A DNA stretch of 64,000 nucleotides from SAR116 cluster bacterium AG-447-A06 (GTDB lineage Bacteria > Pseudomonadota > Alphaproteobacteria > Puniceispirillales > Puniceispirillaceae), in assembly GCA_003212345.1 (NCBI GenBank), contig QCPZ01000001.1:195638-259637 (forward strand), given 5' to 3'. The position numbers and the translations under genes are program-made. Numbering within the stretch: the stretch's first letter is position 1; each line of letters begins with the position of its first letter. Shown here one piece after another: positions 30,666-41,435 of this stretch. A model generated the notes under the pieces. The model made no database searches. It saw nothing but the letters and a program-made list of their open reading frames with translations, and was not told the origin of the DNA.

Positions 30666-31211
30666 ATGGCAATATTTCATCAGATTTTTAAATTTACCCG
30701 CATTGGGCATATGTTGTCATTCACTTTGGGAACAGTTTTATTACTCTCTTCCTGTTCTGGCTTGAAGACCAAGCCAACCGAAGAGCCTGAGGGGCCAATA
30801 TCAGTATTAACCGGCAAACCAAGCGCTGATGGCATAAAATTTTCCGATTTAATCAAAAAAGATGAACCTAGTGGTGACGGCCTTCCAGTCAACGCTTTAT
30901 TATGGCGAGCGGCATTAGATATTGCATCCTTTGTGCCTCTTGACGATGTCGATACTTTTGGCGGCAGTATTGTCACTGAATGGTACCAGTCTAAAGACAG
31001 CAACAATCAACGATTAAAACTAAGTATGTTTGTAATTGGCCGAGAATTACGCTCAGATGCAATCACGGTGCATGTATATCTGCAAAACAAACGCGGTGCT
31101 GAATGGGTGGACGCTGGCCGTGATGACACACTCGGCCGCAAATTAGAAGGCTTAGTCCTGGCGCGCGCTCGCGAATTACGCGCCGCAATTGTGTTAGAAA
31201 CTGACAACTAA
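30666..31211 (+). CDS. DUF3576 lipoprotein
   Basis: A 181-aa predicted lipoprotein. The signal segment LSFTLGTVLLLSSC contains a lipobox with Cys30. The mature part includes LLWRAALDIASFVPLDDVDTFGGSIVTEWY and RELRSDAITVHVYLQ, which I recognise as the DUF3576 family often found before leuS in Alphaproteobacteria. The ORF track extends back to 30525 across the porin stop and its terminator, so the ATG at 30666 is chosen. Function is unknown; placement before leuS and lptE hints at envelope work. Confidence 0.82.
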   Translation: MAIFHQIFKFTRIGHMLSFTLGTVLLLSSCSGLKTKPTEEPEGPISVLTGKPSADGIKFSDLIKKDEPSGDGLPVNALLWRAALDIASFVPLDDVDTFGGSIVTEWYQSKDSNNQRLKLSMFVIGRELRSDAITVHVYLQNKRGAEWVDAGRDDTLGRKLEGLVLARARELRAAIVLETDN

Positions 31212-31366
31212 GTTTTAGTGGTTGGGCGATTTCTTAAAAAGGCCAACGTCACAGACATAAAGACCAGCAAAAACATTTATGGTGATGATAAAGCTAGTAC
31301 CTGATTACTTCGAATGACGGTTGGAACCAAGCCAAAATAGTTGAAAAATAATCGAGGGAAATTTGA

Positions 31367-33934
31367 ATGGCCCAGTATGATGCCCCCACCATTGAAGAAA
31401 AGTGGCAAGTTAAATGGGAACAAGCTGATTGTTTTACCGCTAACATCGACCATTCCAAACCAAAATATTACGTTTTAGAGATGTTTCCCTATCCTTCAGG
31501 GAAAATCCATATGGGCCATGTTCGAAATTACACATTAGGTGATGTAGTCGCCCGCTACTATAGAGCCAAAGGATTTAATGTCCTCCACCCAATGGGTTGG
31601 GATGCCTTTGGCTTACCTGCAGAGAATGCGGCCATGGAACGCAAAATCCATCCTGGAAAATGGACTATCGAAAACATCGCCACCATGCGCACTCAGCTAA
31701 AGCGAATGGGCCTATCCTATGACTGGTCACGCGAATTCGCAACCTGCTCACCTGATTATTATAAACATGAACAGAAAATGTTTTTAAAATTTCTCGATGT
31801 GGGACTTGCCTACCGAAAAGAAAGTTGGGTTAATTGGGATCCAGTTGAAAATACCGTTCTGGCCAATGAACAGGTCGTGGATGGCCGGGGTTGGAGGTCA
31901 GGCGAGCCAGTTGAACGTCGCCTTTTATCACAATGGTTTCTTAAGATTACCGACTTTGCGGACGATCTTCTGGCGGCTATTGGTGATCTTGACCGCTGGC
32001 CTGAGCGGGTAAAGCTTATGCAACAAAATTGGATTGGAAAGTCAGAAGGAGCACGAGTTCGCTTTGCACTTGATGGCAATTCATTAATTGGGATCCAAGA
32101 AATTGAAGTTTTTACAACTCGGCCCGATACCTTATTTGGCGCTTCATTTATTGCCATCGCTGCCAATCACCCGATGGCACTTGCCATTGGTAAAACAAAT
32201 GATGAGGCTGCAAACTTTATTGCTGAATGCGCTAAACTTGGCACGTCAGAAGCAGCCGTTGAAACAGCTGAGAAGAAAGGGTTTGATACAGGACTTACTG
32301 TCAACCACCCCCTTGATTCTAAAATAAAACTACCCGTACACATCGCCAATTTTGTACTTATGGATTATGGGACGGGAGCCATTTTTGGATGTCCCGCTCA
32401 CGATCAACGTGATCTTGATTTTGCAAATACTTATGGATTGAAGATCCTGCCCGTAGTGCTTCCAGATGGTGAAAACCCCGAAGAATTCTGTATTACTGAC
32501 ACGGCATATACCGGCCCAGGCAAGCTAATTAATTCCCATGATTGGGACGGTCTGGATATTGCTGCTGGCAAAAAGACAGCCATCGAAGCAATTACCAAGG
32601 CCAATGTTGGAGTGGGTGAGACAAACTACCGGCTAAGAGACTGGGGCGTTTCACGTCAACGCTACTGGGGCTGCCCCATACCAATCATTCATTGCGACAA
32701 ATGTGGAGCTGTCCCTGTACCTGAGACTGATCTTCCCGTTACCCTTCCCGACAATGTGGATTTTACAGCTAATGGTAACCCTCTCGCCAATCATCCCACA
32801 TGGAAGCATACAAAATGCCCGAGATGTGGAAATGCAGGCGAGCGCGAGCAAGATACTTTTGACACATTTTTTGAAAGCTCCTGGTATTTCTTGCGGTATG
32901 CTGACCCGCATTGTGATGATGGGGTAAATGGGGACGCCGCTGCATATTGGCTGCCCGTCGACCAATATATTGGCGGTGTTGAACATGCTGTTTTGCATTT
33001 ACTTTACTCCCGCTTTTTCACTCGCGCCCTGTCACAAATTGGTTATTTAGATCTCGATGAACCTTTTGCCGGGCTGATGACACAAGGAATGGTGTGTCAT
33101 CAAACCTTCCGAGATGAAGATGGCAAATGGCTATTTCCCACAGAGGTTGTGAAACAACAGGGTGGCTGGATGAAAACAACTGATGGTAAATCAGTTACCG
33201 CTGGCCGCATTGAAAAAATGAGTAAATCCAAGCGCAATGTGGTGGATCCGGAGACCATTGTTGAAAATTATGGCGCTGATACGGCACGCTTGTTCATGCT
33301 TTCTGACTCACCCCCAGAACGCGATATGGAATGGACTGAAGCTGGCGTTGAGGGCGCGTCGCGCTTTTTGAATCGCATCTACCGATTGGCACAAGACTCA
33401 GAATTAGCCCCTGTCGGTACAACAAATATGCATGATAGTGAGGGAAGCGCGCTTACTCTGATAAAAATAGCACATAAATCAATTATTAGCTTATCTAACG
33501 ATATTGAAAATTTCCGTTTTAACCGTGCTGTTGCCCAGCTTCATATACTTGCCAATGCAATTGGTGTTGTAAAATCGACGGATAAGGGTGCTGCAGCAGC
33601 CAAACGTTTTGGTTTGGAAACTTTAGCACAATTATTAAGTCCATTGTCACCCCATATCGCAGAAGAAATATGGCAAAATCTTGGCCACGAAACTATGTTA
33701 GCAACCTCCACTTGGCCAAAAGCTGATGAGAGTCTTGCCGACGACGACGAGATCGAAGTTGGTGTTCAAGTGAATGGAAAGTTACGCGACACAATTATGC
33801 TGTCTCGAAATTGTGAGAATGCTGATGCCGAAGCACGAGCACTGGAGTCTAAAGCCGTTCTCCGCTATCTTGATGGTAATGCACCAAAAAAAGTCATCGT
33901 TGTTAAAAACAGGATTATCAATGTGGTTATTTAG
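31367..33934 (+). CDS. leuS: Leucyl-tRNA synthetase
   Basis: Class I aminoacyl-tRNA synthetase charging tRNA-Leu. The HIGH motif is in [15 protein letters not shown] (about 43-55), and KMSKS is in [13 protein letters not shown] near residue 617. The editing domain lies between, with [12 protein letters not shown] and [16 protein letters not shown]. At 855 aa it is complete. A GAGGGAAATT ribosome-binding region precedes the ATG. The stop overlaps the lptE start by 14 bp, so the two are probably coupled. Confidence 0.97.
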   Translation: MAQYDAPTIEEKWQVKWEQADCFTANIDHSKPKYYVLEMFPYPSGKIHMGHVRNYTLGDVVARYYRAKGFNVLHPMGWDAFGLPAENAAMERKIHPGKWTIENIATMRTQLKRMGLSYDWSREFATCSPDYYKHEQKMFLKFLDVGLAYRKESWVNWDPVENTVLANEQVVDGRGWRSGEPVERRLLSQWFLKITDFADDLLAAIGDLDRWPERVKLMQQNWIGKSEGARVRFALDGNSLIGIQEIEVFTTRPDTLFGASFIAIAANHPMALAIGKTNDEAANFIAECAKLGTSEAAVETAEKKGFDTGLTVNHPLDSKIKLPVHIANFVLMDYGTGAIFGCPAHDQRDLDFANTYGLKILPVVLPDGENPEEFCITDTAYTGPGKLINSHDWDGLDIAAGKKTAIEAITKANVGVGETNYRLRDWGVSRQRYWGCPIPIIHCDKCGAVPVPETDLPVTLPDNVDFTANGNPLANHPTWKHTKCPRCGNAGEREQDTFDTFFESSWYFLRYADPHCDDGVNGDAAAYWLPVDQYIGGVEHAVLHLLYSRFFTRALSQIGYLDLDEPFAGLMTQGMVCHQTFRDEDGKWLFPTEVVKQQGGWMKTTDGKSVTAGRIEKMSKSKRNVVDPETIVENYGADTARLFMLSDSPPERDMEWTEAGVEGASRFLNRIYRLAQDSELAPVGTTNMHDSEGSALTLIKIAHKSIISLSNDIENFRFNRAVAQLHILANAIGVVKSTDKGAAAAKRFGLETLAQLLSPLSPHIAEEIWQNLGHETMLATSTWPKADESLADDDEIEVGVQVNGKLRDTIMLSRNCENADAEARALESKAVLRYLDGNAPKKVIVVKNRIINVVI

Positions 33935-34451
33935 CCAGAATGATCAAAATATTTGTTGGTGTGTCATTCGATTGATTGGCATAGCCTCTTTTGGGTTTGT
34001 TTTAGCTGCTTGCGGCGAAATGAGTATTAATCAGTTAGGCCAAGATAATCAGGACAGCCTTAAAAAAATTATAGTAGCTGATGTAAAATCGCGCGAAGGT
34101 CAAATTTATACCCGCGAATTGCGAAAAAAATTACATATCGGTGGCAAATCAAGCGGAGCATATTTATTAAATTCAGAGATAAAAACCGCGTCTTTAGCCA
34201 CCATATCAGTGCAAGGAGCGGCTTCTTCTTTAAAAAAGATGTCCATGACCACAACTTTCGAATTAAATGATGTGGAAACTGGCGAAACCCTTTATGCAGA
34301 TACGGTATCGGGTGACGCAACCCTAGGATCGGTATCTTCATTGTATGGTCAGGAGGAATCAGAATCTCATGCACGTGAACGTCTTGCTATATTGCTGGCC
34401 CAGCGTGTGGGGCGCCGCTTGCAGCTTTATTTTTTGGAGCAGAGTCAATAG
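33921..34451 (+). CDS. lptE: LPS-assembly lipoprotein LptE
   Basis: A 176-aa lipoprotein expected to plug the LptD outer-membrane LPS translocon. The hydrophobic N-terminus [16 protein letters not shown] has a lipobox at Cys31. The mature domain contains [13 protein letters not shown] and [19 protein letters not shown], similar to alphaproteobacterial LptE. The ORF track starts 49 codons upstream inside leuS; the ATG at 33921 is the only start that gives a signal peptide. Its position between leuS and holA is the conserved lptE location. Confidence 0.85.
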   Translation: MWLFSQNDQNICWCVIRLIGIASFGFVLAACGEMSINQLGQDNQDSLKKIIVADVKSREGQIYTRELRKKLHIGGKSSGAYLLNSEIKTASLATISVQGAASSLKKMSMTTTFELNDVETGETLYADTVSGDATLGSVSSLYGQEESESHARERLAILLAQRVGRRLQLYFLEQSQ

Positions 34452-34466
34452 CGACATGAGCAAGCC

Positions 34467-35486
34467 ATGAAAATTGCACCCCGTCAGATCAACACCTTTC
34501 TGGCAAAACCATCACCAAATTTTGTTGCATTTCTGTTTCATGGTAATGACAGCGGATTGATTAGTGAGCGTGCCAAGAAATTAGCCCATCTTTTCAATCA
34601 TGATCTTGACGATGTGTTTTCTGTCACCCGCTTGACAGGTGAAATGTTGTCAGATGAGGTCGGGTTAATCTTGGACTCAGCCGCAGCTATCCCGGCAGTT
34701 GGTGACCGCAGACTGGTTTTGATCAAAGGCCGCGGTACTGAACTCCTCGCTGCTTGCAAACTAGCGCTATCTGAACATTTTGAAGAAGCCATAATCATTG
34801 TTGAAGCCCATGAGACAACCACAAAACATGCTCTCGTAAAACTTTTTGAGAGCAGTAAAACAGCAGCATCTATCGGCTGTTATGCGGATAGTGTCAGCGA
34901 TATTCGCGCACTTGCTAGCAATATGTTTGCCGCTGACAACATCGAGGCAAGTAGCGATGCACTGGACATTATTGCGCGTCGACTGGGTAGTGACCGTGGC
35001 TCATCGCGACGTGAAATTGAGAAGTTAGCATTGATGGTTGGCCCGAATGGCAAGCTGGATTCTGAAGAGGTCCATTTTGCTCTCGGGGATAATGCGAAGC
35101 TGGCGATTGATGATATTGCAGATGCATTAGCAAGCGGCGCCGTAGCGAGACTTCAACAATCATTGCAAAAAGCATGGCATGAAAATACCAATGCCGTGAT
35201 GATTGTGCGGGGGTGTCAGAGTTATTTTAAACAGTTAGGGCTGGCCGGCTATGCAATGAGAAGCGGGCAGTCAGCACAGAGTGCAATCCGTAGCCTTCGA
35301 CCACCCCCACATTTCAAACTACAAAACTGTTTGCAATCGCATTTGCAACGCTGGCAACCACAAATAGCAATGGCCATTGTCAATCGTTTGCAGGATATTG
35401 AATTACAGATCAAGTCTAACAGCTTAGATGATCAAGTTTGTACTTCACAGAGCCTTCTTGGTATATGTCTTCGTGCGCCGCGTTAG
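34467..35486 (+). CDS. holA: DNA polymerase III delta subunit
   Basis: Clamp-loader subunit that opens the beta sliding clamp. It begins KIAPRQINTFLAKPSPNFVAFLFHGNDSGLISERAKKL, the usual HolA N-terminus. The segment IIARRLGSDRGSSRREIEKLALM is characteristic of the family. At 339 aa it is full length. It ends in a 4-bp overlap with the convergent parB stop. Its run with leuS and lptE is conserved in many proteobacteria. Confidence 0.93.
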   Translation: MKIAPRQINTFLAKPSPNFVAFLFHGNDSGLISERAKKLAHLFNHDLDDVFSVTRLTGEMLSDEVGLILDSAAAIPAVGDRRLVLIKGRGTELLAACKLALSEHFEEAIIIVEAHETTTKHALVKLFESSKTAASIGCYADSVSDIRALASNMFAADNIEASSDALDIIARRLGSDRGSSRREIEKLALMVGPNGKLDSEEVHFALGDNAKLAIDDIADALASGAVARLQQSLQKAWHENTNAVMIVRGCQSYFKQLGLAGYAMRSGQSAQSAIRSLRPPPHFKLQNCLQSHLQRWQPQIAMAIVNRLQDIELQIKSNSLDDQVCTSQSLLGICLRAPR

Positions 35487-36472
35487 CGGATTCCCAGCCT
35501 ATCAAGCAAATCAGTCATTTGATCCAATGACTGGCAATCAATAGTTATCTTACCACGCTCTTTCACCTCGTCCCAATCAATATTGAAATCAAGACCGAGC
35601 TTATCAGCTGCTTGTTTTTCCAGTGCTCTTATATCCGATGATTTCGTAGCTTCCTTACGCCTTTTCTTCGTTGAAACAGTACCTTGCTTTGCAAGGGCTT
35701 CAGCTTGACGCGCTGACAGGCCTTTCATCACAATGGTTTTAGCCAGCATCTCAGGCTGTTCATGGCCAATTAGTGGACGTGCTTGCCCCATTGTGATCTT
35801 GCGTTCCTGAAGCAATGTCTGAACTGGTACTGGTAATAAAAGCAAACGCAATATATTGGCGATATGGCTTCTAGATTTACCAATAATTCCAGAGAGTTGC
35901 TCTTGTGTATACCGGTTTGTATCTAGTAGTTTTTGATAGCCCTGCGCTTCTTCGATTACACTTAGATCGCTGCGCTGGATATTTTCAACAAGGGCAATTT
36001 CATAACATTCAGAAATAGTTAAATCCCGTATAATGGCTGGCACTTCATGAGTATTTGCCAATTGTGCGGCGCGCCAACGCCGTTCACCCGCAACCAGTTG
36101 AAAACGTGATTTGTAGTCCGGATGTGGCCGCAGCAATATGGGCTGGACGATGCCATTTTTCCTGATTGAAGCGGCTAGCTCGTCAAGCGCTGGCCTATCA
36201 AAGCTGCGGCGCGGTTGCCAAGGACCAACATTAATCCATTCTACCGGTACCTGGCGCAGGCCAGAGGATAACATTCCACCATTTTTATCAGATGTTTGAA
36301 GAATATCACTTGCGTTAGATGATGCGACATTTACTCCTGACATCCCGGTAGCCATAGCAACTCCCTGATCACCAAGAAGCGATGATAAGCCACGGCCGAG
36401 GCCACGTTTGGGGACCTTTTTTGTGCTATTTTTTTTTGCAAGCATTTTATCGACAGGTGCTTTTGACGACAT
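35483..36472 (-). CDS. parB: Chromosome partitioning protein ParB
   Basis: A CTP-dependent DNA clamp that loads at parS and organises the origin region. The N-terminal RGLGRGLSSLLG binds ParA, the CTP-binding box is in AGERRWRAAQLA, and the helix-turn-helix region is TQEQLSGIIGKSRSHIANILRLL. The C-terminal segment is the dimerisation domain. The ORF track extends 23 codons into parA; the ATG at 36472 is chosen because it overlaps the parA stop as TGATG. Length is 329 aa. Two perfect parS sites lie within 5.2 kb. Confidence 0.95.
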   Translation of the reverse strand: MSSKAPVDKMLAKKNSTKKVPKRGLGRGLSSLLGDQGVAMATGMSGVNVASSNASDILQTSDKNGGMLSSGLRQVPVEWINVGPWQPRRSFDRPALDELAASIRKNGIVQPILLRPHPDYKSRFQLVAGERRWRAAQLANTHEVPAIIRDLTISECYEIALVENIQRSDLSVIEEAQGYQKLLDTNRYTQEQLSGIIGKSRSHIANILRLLLLPVPVQTLLQERKITMGQARPLIGHEQPEMLAKTIVMKGLSARQAEALAKQGTVSTKKRRKEATKSSDIRALEKQAADKLGLDFNIDWDEVKERGKITIDCQSLDQMTDLLDRLGIR

Positions 36473-37254
36473 CAGGCAGCTTCCTTTTCTCGGTTTAACA
36501 GCTCCGCTGCGAGCGCCACATAAGCTTGCGAGCCAGCACAATTCAAATCATACATCAGGACAGGTTTGCCGAAGGATGGTGCTTCAGTAACCCTAATATT
36601 CCTAGGAATAACAGTATTATAAACAATATTACCAAGATGCCCACGAACATCGTTTGCAACCTGTTCGGACAACTTATTACGGTTATCATACATTGTTAGA
36701 ACGATGCCTTGCATTACCAAATGCTGGTTGAGGCCAGCGCGCACACTCTCAATGGTTCGCATTAACTGGGACAAGCCCTCTAGCGCGAAAAATTCACACT
36801 GCAACGGCACCAAGACAGTGTTTGCAGCACAGAGTGCATTCACTGTCAACAACCCCAACGATGGTGGGCAATCAATCAAAATATAATCGTACTCTGCAAT
36901 GACACCCATTAGCGCATCAGCAAGGCGAAATTCACGGCGATCAACGGTCGTCAGTTCAACTTCCGCCGCCGAAAGCTCAACTACAGCAGCAATAATATCA
37001 AGACTTGGCACGGAACTAGGCCTAATCGCATCCCTTACAGTAACCTCGCTGGTAACAAGTCGGTAACTGTTCGCCACTCGTTCCGAGAGATCAATGCCAA
37101 GGCCAGTTGATGCGTTTCCCTGTGGGTCAAAATCAACCAACAATACACGACGGCCACATGCAGCCAAGGCTGTTGCCAAGTTGACCGACGTGGTAGTTTT
37201 GCCAACACCGCCTTTTTGATTTGCGATAGCAATGATACGTGATGAAAAAGTCAT
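36472..37254 (-). CDS. parA: Chromosome partitioning ATPase ParA
   Basis: A deviant Walker ATPase that moves ParB-parS complexes. The motif IANQKGGVGKTTTSVNLA is at the N-terminus, with LLVDFDPQGNAST as the A' box and YDYILIDCPPSLG as Walker B. At 260 aa it lacks the N-terminal HTH of plasmid type Ia proteins, as expected for a chromosomal Soj/ParA. It is translationally coupled to parB and lies 43 bp after rsmG in the same direction. Confidence 0.96.
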   Translation of the reverse strand: MTFSSRIIAIANQKGGVGKTTTSVNLATALAACGRRVLLVDFDPQGNASTGLGIDLSERVANSYRLVTSEVTVRDAIRPSSVPSLDIIAAVVELSAAEVELTTVDRREFRLADALMGVIAEYDYILIDCPPSLGLLTVNALCAANTVLVPLQCEFFALEGLSQLMRTIESVRAGLNQHLVMQGIVLTMYDNRNKLSEQVANDVRGHLGNIVYNTVIPRNIRVTEAPSFGKPVLMYDLNCAGSQAYVALAAELLNREKEAA

Positions 37255-37297
37255 ATTAGTAAATCTTACCTTTTTTCCTCTTTGTAGCTTAGCCGTT

Positions 37298-37912
37298 TCA
37301 GCGGTTTAAATTTAAACTTTTATGTTTAAACTCTAGAACACAGCCATTTGCGCCGGATAGGCTTGGATGGCTCACGTAAAACATTGTGGAATAAGTTTGT
37401 AATTCGGTCAATTCACCTTCTACTGATTCACCTTTTAAAAACAGGCAAACTGTATCAAGCGATATCTGATTTTCAATTAATTCCATTAGCTTAGAAACAG
37501 GCGCCACAGCGCGGGCTGTAATCACATCAGGAGACAGATTTGGCAGTGCTTCGATACGCTGATTATGAACTTTTGCTGGAAGTCTGAGTGAGCGGATAAC
37601 TGTGGATAGAAAAATTGCCTTGCGTTGATCCGACTCCACAAGATCTACCTCAACATTGCCCATAATCGCCAGCACGAGTCCTGGAAAACCAGCACCGCTG
37701 CCAACATCTAGAATTTTTTTGGTATTGGGCGGGTAAAACTTGACAAGTTGCGCAGAGTCCAAAATATGACGCTGCCAAACATTGGCCATAGTGCTATTCG
37801 CCACAAGATTAATCCGGCGCTGCCATTTTTCCAATAATGTCAGATATGCCTCGAACTTAAACAATGTTTCACGTGAAACATTCAGTAGCTTGCCAACTTC
37901 ATCAGCTGTCAC
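37298..37912 (-). CDS. rsmG: 16S rRNA (guanine527-N7)-methyltransferase RsmG
   Basis: Methylates G527 of 16S rRNA. The AdoMet motif is [17 protein letters not shown], with [11 protein letters not shown] and [16 protein letters not shown] following. At 204 aa it is complete. The start overlaps mnmG by four bases (ATGA). The N-terminal peptide [13 protein letters not shown] is encoded partly by a perfect parS site, a known property of gidB genes near origins. Confidence 0.95.
   Translation of the reverse strand: MTADEVGKLLNVSRETLFKFEAYLTLLEKWQRRINLVANSTMANVWQRHILDSAQLVKFYPPNTKKILDVGSGAGFPGLVLAIMGNVEVDLVESDQRKAIFLSTVIRSLRLPAKVHNQRIEALPNLSPDVITARAVAPVSKLMELIENQISLDTVCLFLKGESVEGELTELQTYSTMFYVSHPSLSGANGCVLEFKHKSLNLNR
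37865..37880. other. parS centromere site inside rsmG
   Basis: TGTTTCACGTGAAACA is an exact 16-bp palindromic parS consensus. It lies in the 5' part of rsmG, 1.4 kb upstream of the parB start and about 7.1 kb left of the probable origin. It encodes part of the peptide NVSRET. ParB nucleation here is expected from the conserved motif. Confidence 0.95.
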
Positions 37913-39828
37913 GATGCCACCTTTTTGTAGGAATCACTGCCTGCAATATCATTTTGTTTTTGCTGCCTCTTAATATGATGAAGAACAGCCACAACTGCGG
38001 CTGGCGTTAAGCCTGGAAGGCGATTTGCATGGCCTATCGTCTCGGGTCGAAAGCGACGTAATATGTCCTTTGATTCGGCAGACAGCCCACCAACTGCAGC
38101 GAAATCAGTTTCCGCCGGTATCAACACCGCCTCGTCACGGCGCAAAGCATCAATATCGGCCTGCTGCCGCACAATATAGCCAGCATAACGATAATCGGCC
38201 TCAAGTTGACCATAAAGGTCCGGCGAAATTGTTGCATGTTCTGGCCATAATGGCAGAATATCGGTTATCCCAATTCCTTCTAAGGTCAATAGATCTGCCC
38301 CGCTGCGCGCACCACCATCACGCGGAGCGGGCAGGCCCGCTGCGGCAACCGCTTTAGCAGACTTTGTATTTGTGGCGAGCTGGGTGCGCGCAGCGGCAAG
38401 CGCTTGCGCTTTGTGACGCCATGCATTTTGCCGAAACATGCCTACACAGCCAATTGCCACCCCATGGTCTGTCAATCGTTGATCAGCATTATCCGCCCGC
38501 AATAACAGCCGATATTCCGCTCGCGAAGTAAACATCCTGTAGGGTTCTGGGGCACCTTTTGTGATTAGATCATCTATCATAACCCCAATGTAAGCGTCAG
38601 CCCGATCGAGCACAAATGGTGAATAATCAGTGCCATTACCAGCCAGGAGTGCGGCATTAACGCCTGCGATCAGCCCTTGTGCGGCAGCCTCCTCATAACC
38701 CGTAGTTCCATTAATCTGGCCAGCCAAATAAAGGCCAGAGAGAGCCTTCAACTCCAAAGAACGTTTCAAGGAACGTGGATCAACAAAGTCATATTCAATC
38801 GCATATCCAAATTGAAGAATTTTTGCTTTTGCCAAGCCTGGGATCGAGGCAATCATAGCGCTTTGAACATCGCGGGGTAAACTTGTTGAAATCCCGTTTG
38901 GATAGACGGTTGGATCGTTCAGGCCTTCTGGTTCTAAAAATATCTGATGCGACTTCTTATCAGCGAACCGGTGGATTTTATCCTCAATAGACGGACAATA
39001 ACGCGGTCCAGTTCCTGAAATCTGGCCACTATACACCGCGGATAAATGAATAGATTCTTCAATGATTTTATGAGTTTGCGTTGTTGTTCGCGTAATGCCA
39101 CAAGAAATTTGCGGTACCCGAATGCTTTTGGTCAGCGTAGAAAATGGCACAGGCGGATCATCCGCGTGCTGCATCTCCAAACTTTCCCAATCAATGCTCG
39201 TTCCATCAAGTCGTGCTGGTGTACCAGTTTTCAGTCTTCCAACTGGCAACTGCATTTCCGCCAATCTCAAGGCTAATTGGTTCGAAGAAGCTTCACCGAC
39301 GCGTCCCGCCGGTGTGCGCTCAGAACCGAGATGGATAACACCACCCAGGAATGTCCCTGTTGTTAGTACAATGGAGGCGCATTTATAGCTATGACCATCC
39401 TCAGTTATAATGCCTTTGGCTTGATTACCATGATGCGTTTTTTTAATTAAAATATCACCAACGGCAGACTCAATAATGCGGATATTATCATATTCAGCGA
39501 GAAAATTTTGAATAGCGTCTCGGTACAAGGCTCGGTCAGCCTGAGCACGGGGGCCATGAACTGCTGGCCCGCGTGACTTATTCAACATTCTAAACTGGAT
39601 GCCAGCCCGGTCAATTGCCCGCCCCATAATCCCATCAAGTGCATCAATCTCCCGAACCAGATGGCCTTTGCCAAGACCACCAATCGCCGGATTACACGAC
39701 ATTTCACCAATACGATCAGCCCGCATGGTAATGAGGCCAACCGAAACACCCATCCGCGCGGCCGCAGCCGCGGCCTCGCAGCCAGCATGGCCACCACCAA
39801 CAACGATGACATCAAACTTATTTGCCAT
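37909..39828 (-). CDS. mnmG: tRNA uridine 5-carboxymethylaminomethyl modification enzyme MnmG
   Basis: FAD-binding partner of MnmE that modifies U34 of several tRNAs. The FAD motif is [21 protein letters not shown], and the signature segments [26 protein letters not shown] and [21 protein letters not shown] are present. At 639 aa it is complete. It overlaps rsmG by four bases and lies 98 bp after mnmE, forming the mnmE-mnmG-rsmG-parA-parB leftward series. Confidence 0.97.
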   Translation of the reverse strand: MANKFDVIVVGGGHAGCEAAAAAARMGVSVGLITMRADRIGEMSCNPAIGGLGKGHLVREIDALDGIMGRAIDRAGIQFRMLNKSRGPAVHGPRAQADRALYRDAIQNFLAEYDNIRIIESAVGDILIKKTHHGNQAKGIITEDGHSYKCASIVLTTGTFLGGVIHLGSERTPAGRVGEASSNQLALRLAEMQLPVGRLKTGTPARLDGTSIDWESLEMQHADDPPVPFSTLTKSIRVPQISCGITRTTTQTHKIIEESIHLSAVYSGQISGTGPRYCPSIEDKIHRFADKKSHQIFLEPEGLNDPTVYPNGISTSLPRDVQSAMIASIPGLAKAKILQFGYAIEYDFVDPRSLKRSLELKALSGLYLAGQINGTTGYEEAAAQGLIAGVNAALLAGNGTDYSPFVLDRADAYIGVMIDDLITKGAPEPYRMFTSRAEYRLLLRADNADQRLTDHGVAIGCVGMFRQNAWRHKAQALAAARTQLATNTKSAKAVAAAGLPAPRDGGARSGADLLTLEGIGITDILPLWPEHATISPDLYGQLEADYRYAGYIVRQQADIDALRRDEAVLIPAETDFAAVGGLSAESKDILRRFRPETIGHANRLPGLTPAAVVAVLHHIKRQQKQNDIAGSDSYKKVAS

Positions 39829-39926
39829 AATTTGCCCACCTTGGTGAGTTTTTTCTAAACTGCCGTGCTCGCATACATCCCATTGATCATAACGCTAATC
39901 GATGCACCGTTATGCCGGTTTTTTAG

Positions 39927-41357
39927 TTATTTTCCAATACAAAAGGCTGAAAAGATGCTTCCCAACAGTTCATCAACGTCAATTTCACCCGTTATGCGTC
40001 CTAACGCACCAGCCGCAAACCGAAAATCTTCAGCTGCCAATTCTGGTGCCTGCTGAAAATCATGGGCCAAGGCCCGACCGAGGGCGTCATGAGCTGCTTG
40101 AATTGATTGTCGATGACGCTGGCGGGTTATGATAACACTACCTTCAGCATGGTTTAAAGGCGTTAGCCGCTCTGCTAATGCAGTACTTAGCACATAAATA
40201 TCACCTTGTTTTTTGGCCGAGATGGCCAGCATATCGTGCGTATCACTATATTTGTCTTTGCATTCAATGTTATAGCTAGCTCGAACAGTACCACGGTCAG
40301 CTTTGTTCAGCACATAAAGCCTAGGACGAGTATTAATTACTTTACCACTAGCTATATCTTGATTGGCCGAGGATTGACTGATCTCACGATTGATAACGTC
40401 GTCAATTTTTGCGCAAGCTTCTGGCCAATTTTTATCACTGCCATCAAGGATAATCAATATCAGATCAGCATTGGCAGCGGCCGTAACGGATCGTTTAATG
40501 CCTTCCATTTCTATCGTTCCACTAGTTTTACGAATGCCAGCTGTGTCAAGAATAGTTGTCGGCACACCATACAAATCTAACTCAATTTGGATTATATCGC
40601 GCGTGGTTCCAGCATCATCGGAAACAATCGCTGCAGCGCGGCCCGCTAACCCGTTCAAAACTGTTGATTTTCCTGCATTTGCTGGCCCAACCAGTGCCAC
40701 AACCACCCCATCACGAACAAGCTCGCCCACCCCACCATCGGCAAGATTTTCAGCAAGCGCAGTGATTAACGCCACTGTTCCGTCACGCAAGGTTTGTTCA
40801 ATCACAGGTGGCAGATCCTCATCGCTGAAATCGATTAACGCTTCCAAACGTGCTGCAATCTCAATCAGTTCAGCGCGCCATGCCATCACCGGCGCCCGCA
40901 ATGCCCCATCAATTTGCGCCCAAGCTTGATTTAACTGGGCTGGGGTTTGCGCATCAATCAGATCGGCAAGCCCTTCAACACCAGATAAATCCATTTTTCC
41001 ATTCAAGAAACTGCGCCTGGTAAATTCACCTGGGTCCGCTAACCGGAGCCCGCTCGTGCTTTCCAAATGTGCCATAATAGAATCAATAACAGCACGACTC
41101 CCATGACAGTGAATTTCACACACATCCTCTCCCGTGCTGGAATGCGGACCCTTCATAAACAGCAAAATCACTTGATCCAGGACTTTACCAGCCAGCATAA
41201 GTCGCGAGACATTAAATTGGCCAGCAGCAGGGCAGGGCACTGAAAATAGGACTGGTATTTTTGCTGCATTTCCTCCACTGATCCGGATCACCGCGATTGC
41301 TGACCGTCCCGGCGGTGTAGCAACAGCGTATATAGTATCATTTGCTTTATCACACAT
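39927..41357 (-). CDS. mnmE: tRNA modification GTPase MnmE
   Basis: GTPase acting with MnmG on wobble uridines. The N-terminal folate-binding domain starts DTIYAVATPPGRSAIAVIRISG. The G domain has GPANAGKST (G1), DDAGTTRD (G2), DTAG (G3) and NKAD (G4). The C-terminus ends FCIGK, the conserved C-[IL]-G-K tail. At 476 aa it is slightly longer than usual, partly because of a loop near NREISQSSANQDIASGK in the G domain. It is divergent from ogt. Confidence 0.96.
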   Translation of the reverse strand: MCDKANDTIYAVATPPGRSAIAVIRISGGNAAKIPVLFSVPCPAAGQFNVSRLMLAGKVLDQVILLFMKGPHSSTGEDVCEIHCHGSRAVIDSIMAHLESTSGLRLADPGEFTRRSFLNGKMDLSGVEGLADLIDAQTPAQLNQAWAQIDGALRAPVMAWRAELIEIAARLEALIDFSDEDLPPVIEQTLRDGTVALITALAENLADGGVGELVRDGVVVALVGPANAGKSTVLNGLAGRAAAIVSDDAGTTRDIIQIELDLYGVPTTILDTAGIRKTSGTIEMEGIKRSVTAAANADLILIILDGSDKNWPEACAKIDDVINREISQSSANQDIASGKVINTRPRLYVLNKADRGTVRASYNIECKDKYSDTHDMLAISAKKQGDIYVLSTALAERLTPLNHAEGSVIITRQRHRQSIQAAHDALGRALAHDFQQAPELAAEDFRFAAGALGRITGEIDVDELLGSIFSAFCIGK

Positions 41358-41435
41358 ATTCTTTTAATCACTATATTTCCCTAATAGACTGTACCTAGAG
41401 CGAAAAGCTAGCGACAACAAGTCTCTTTTTGCCGT

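Noticed and set aside
33774-33920. Upstream extension of the lptE ORF inside leuS
   Set aside because: It only reads leuS in another frame and would displace the signal peptide.
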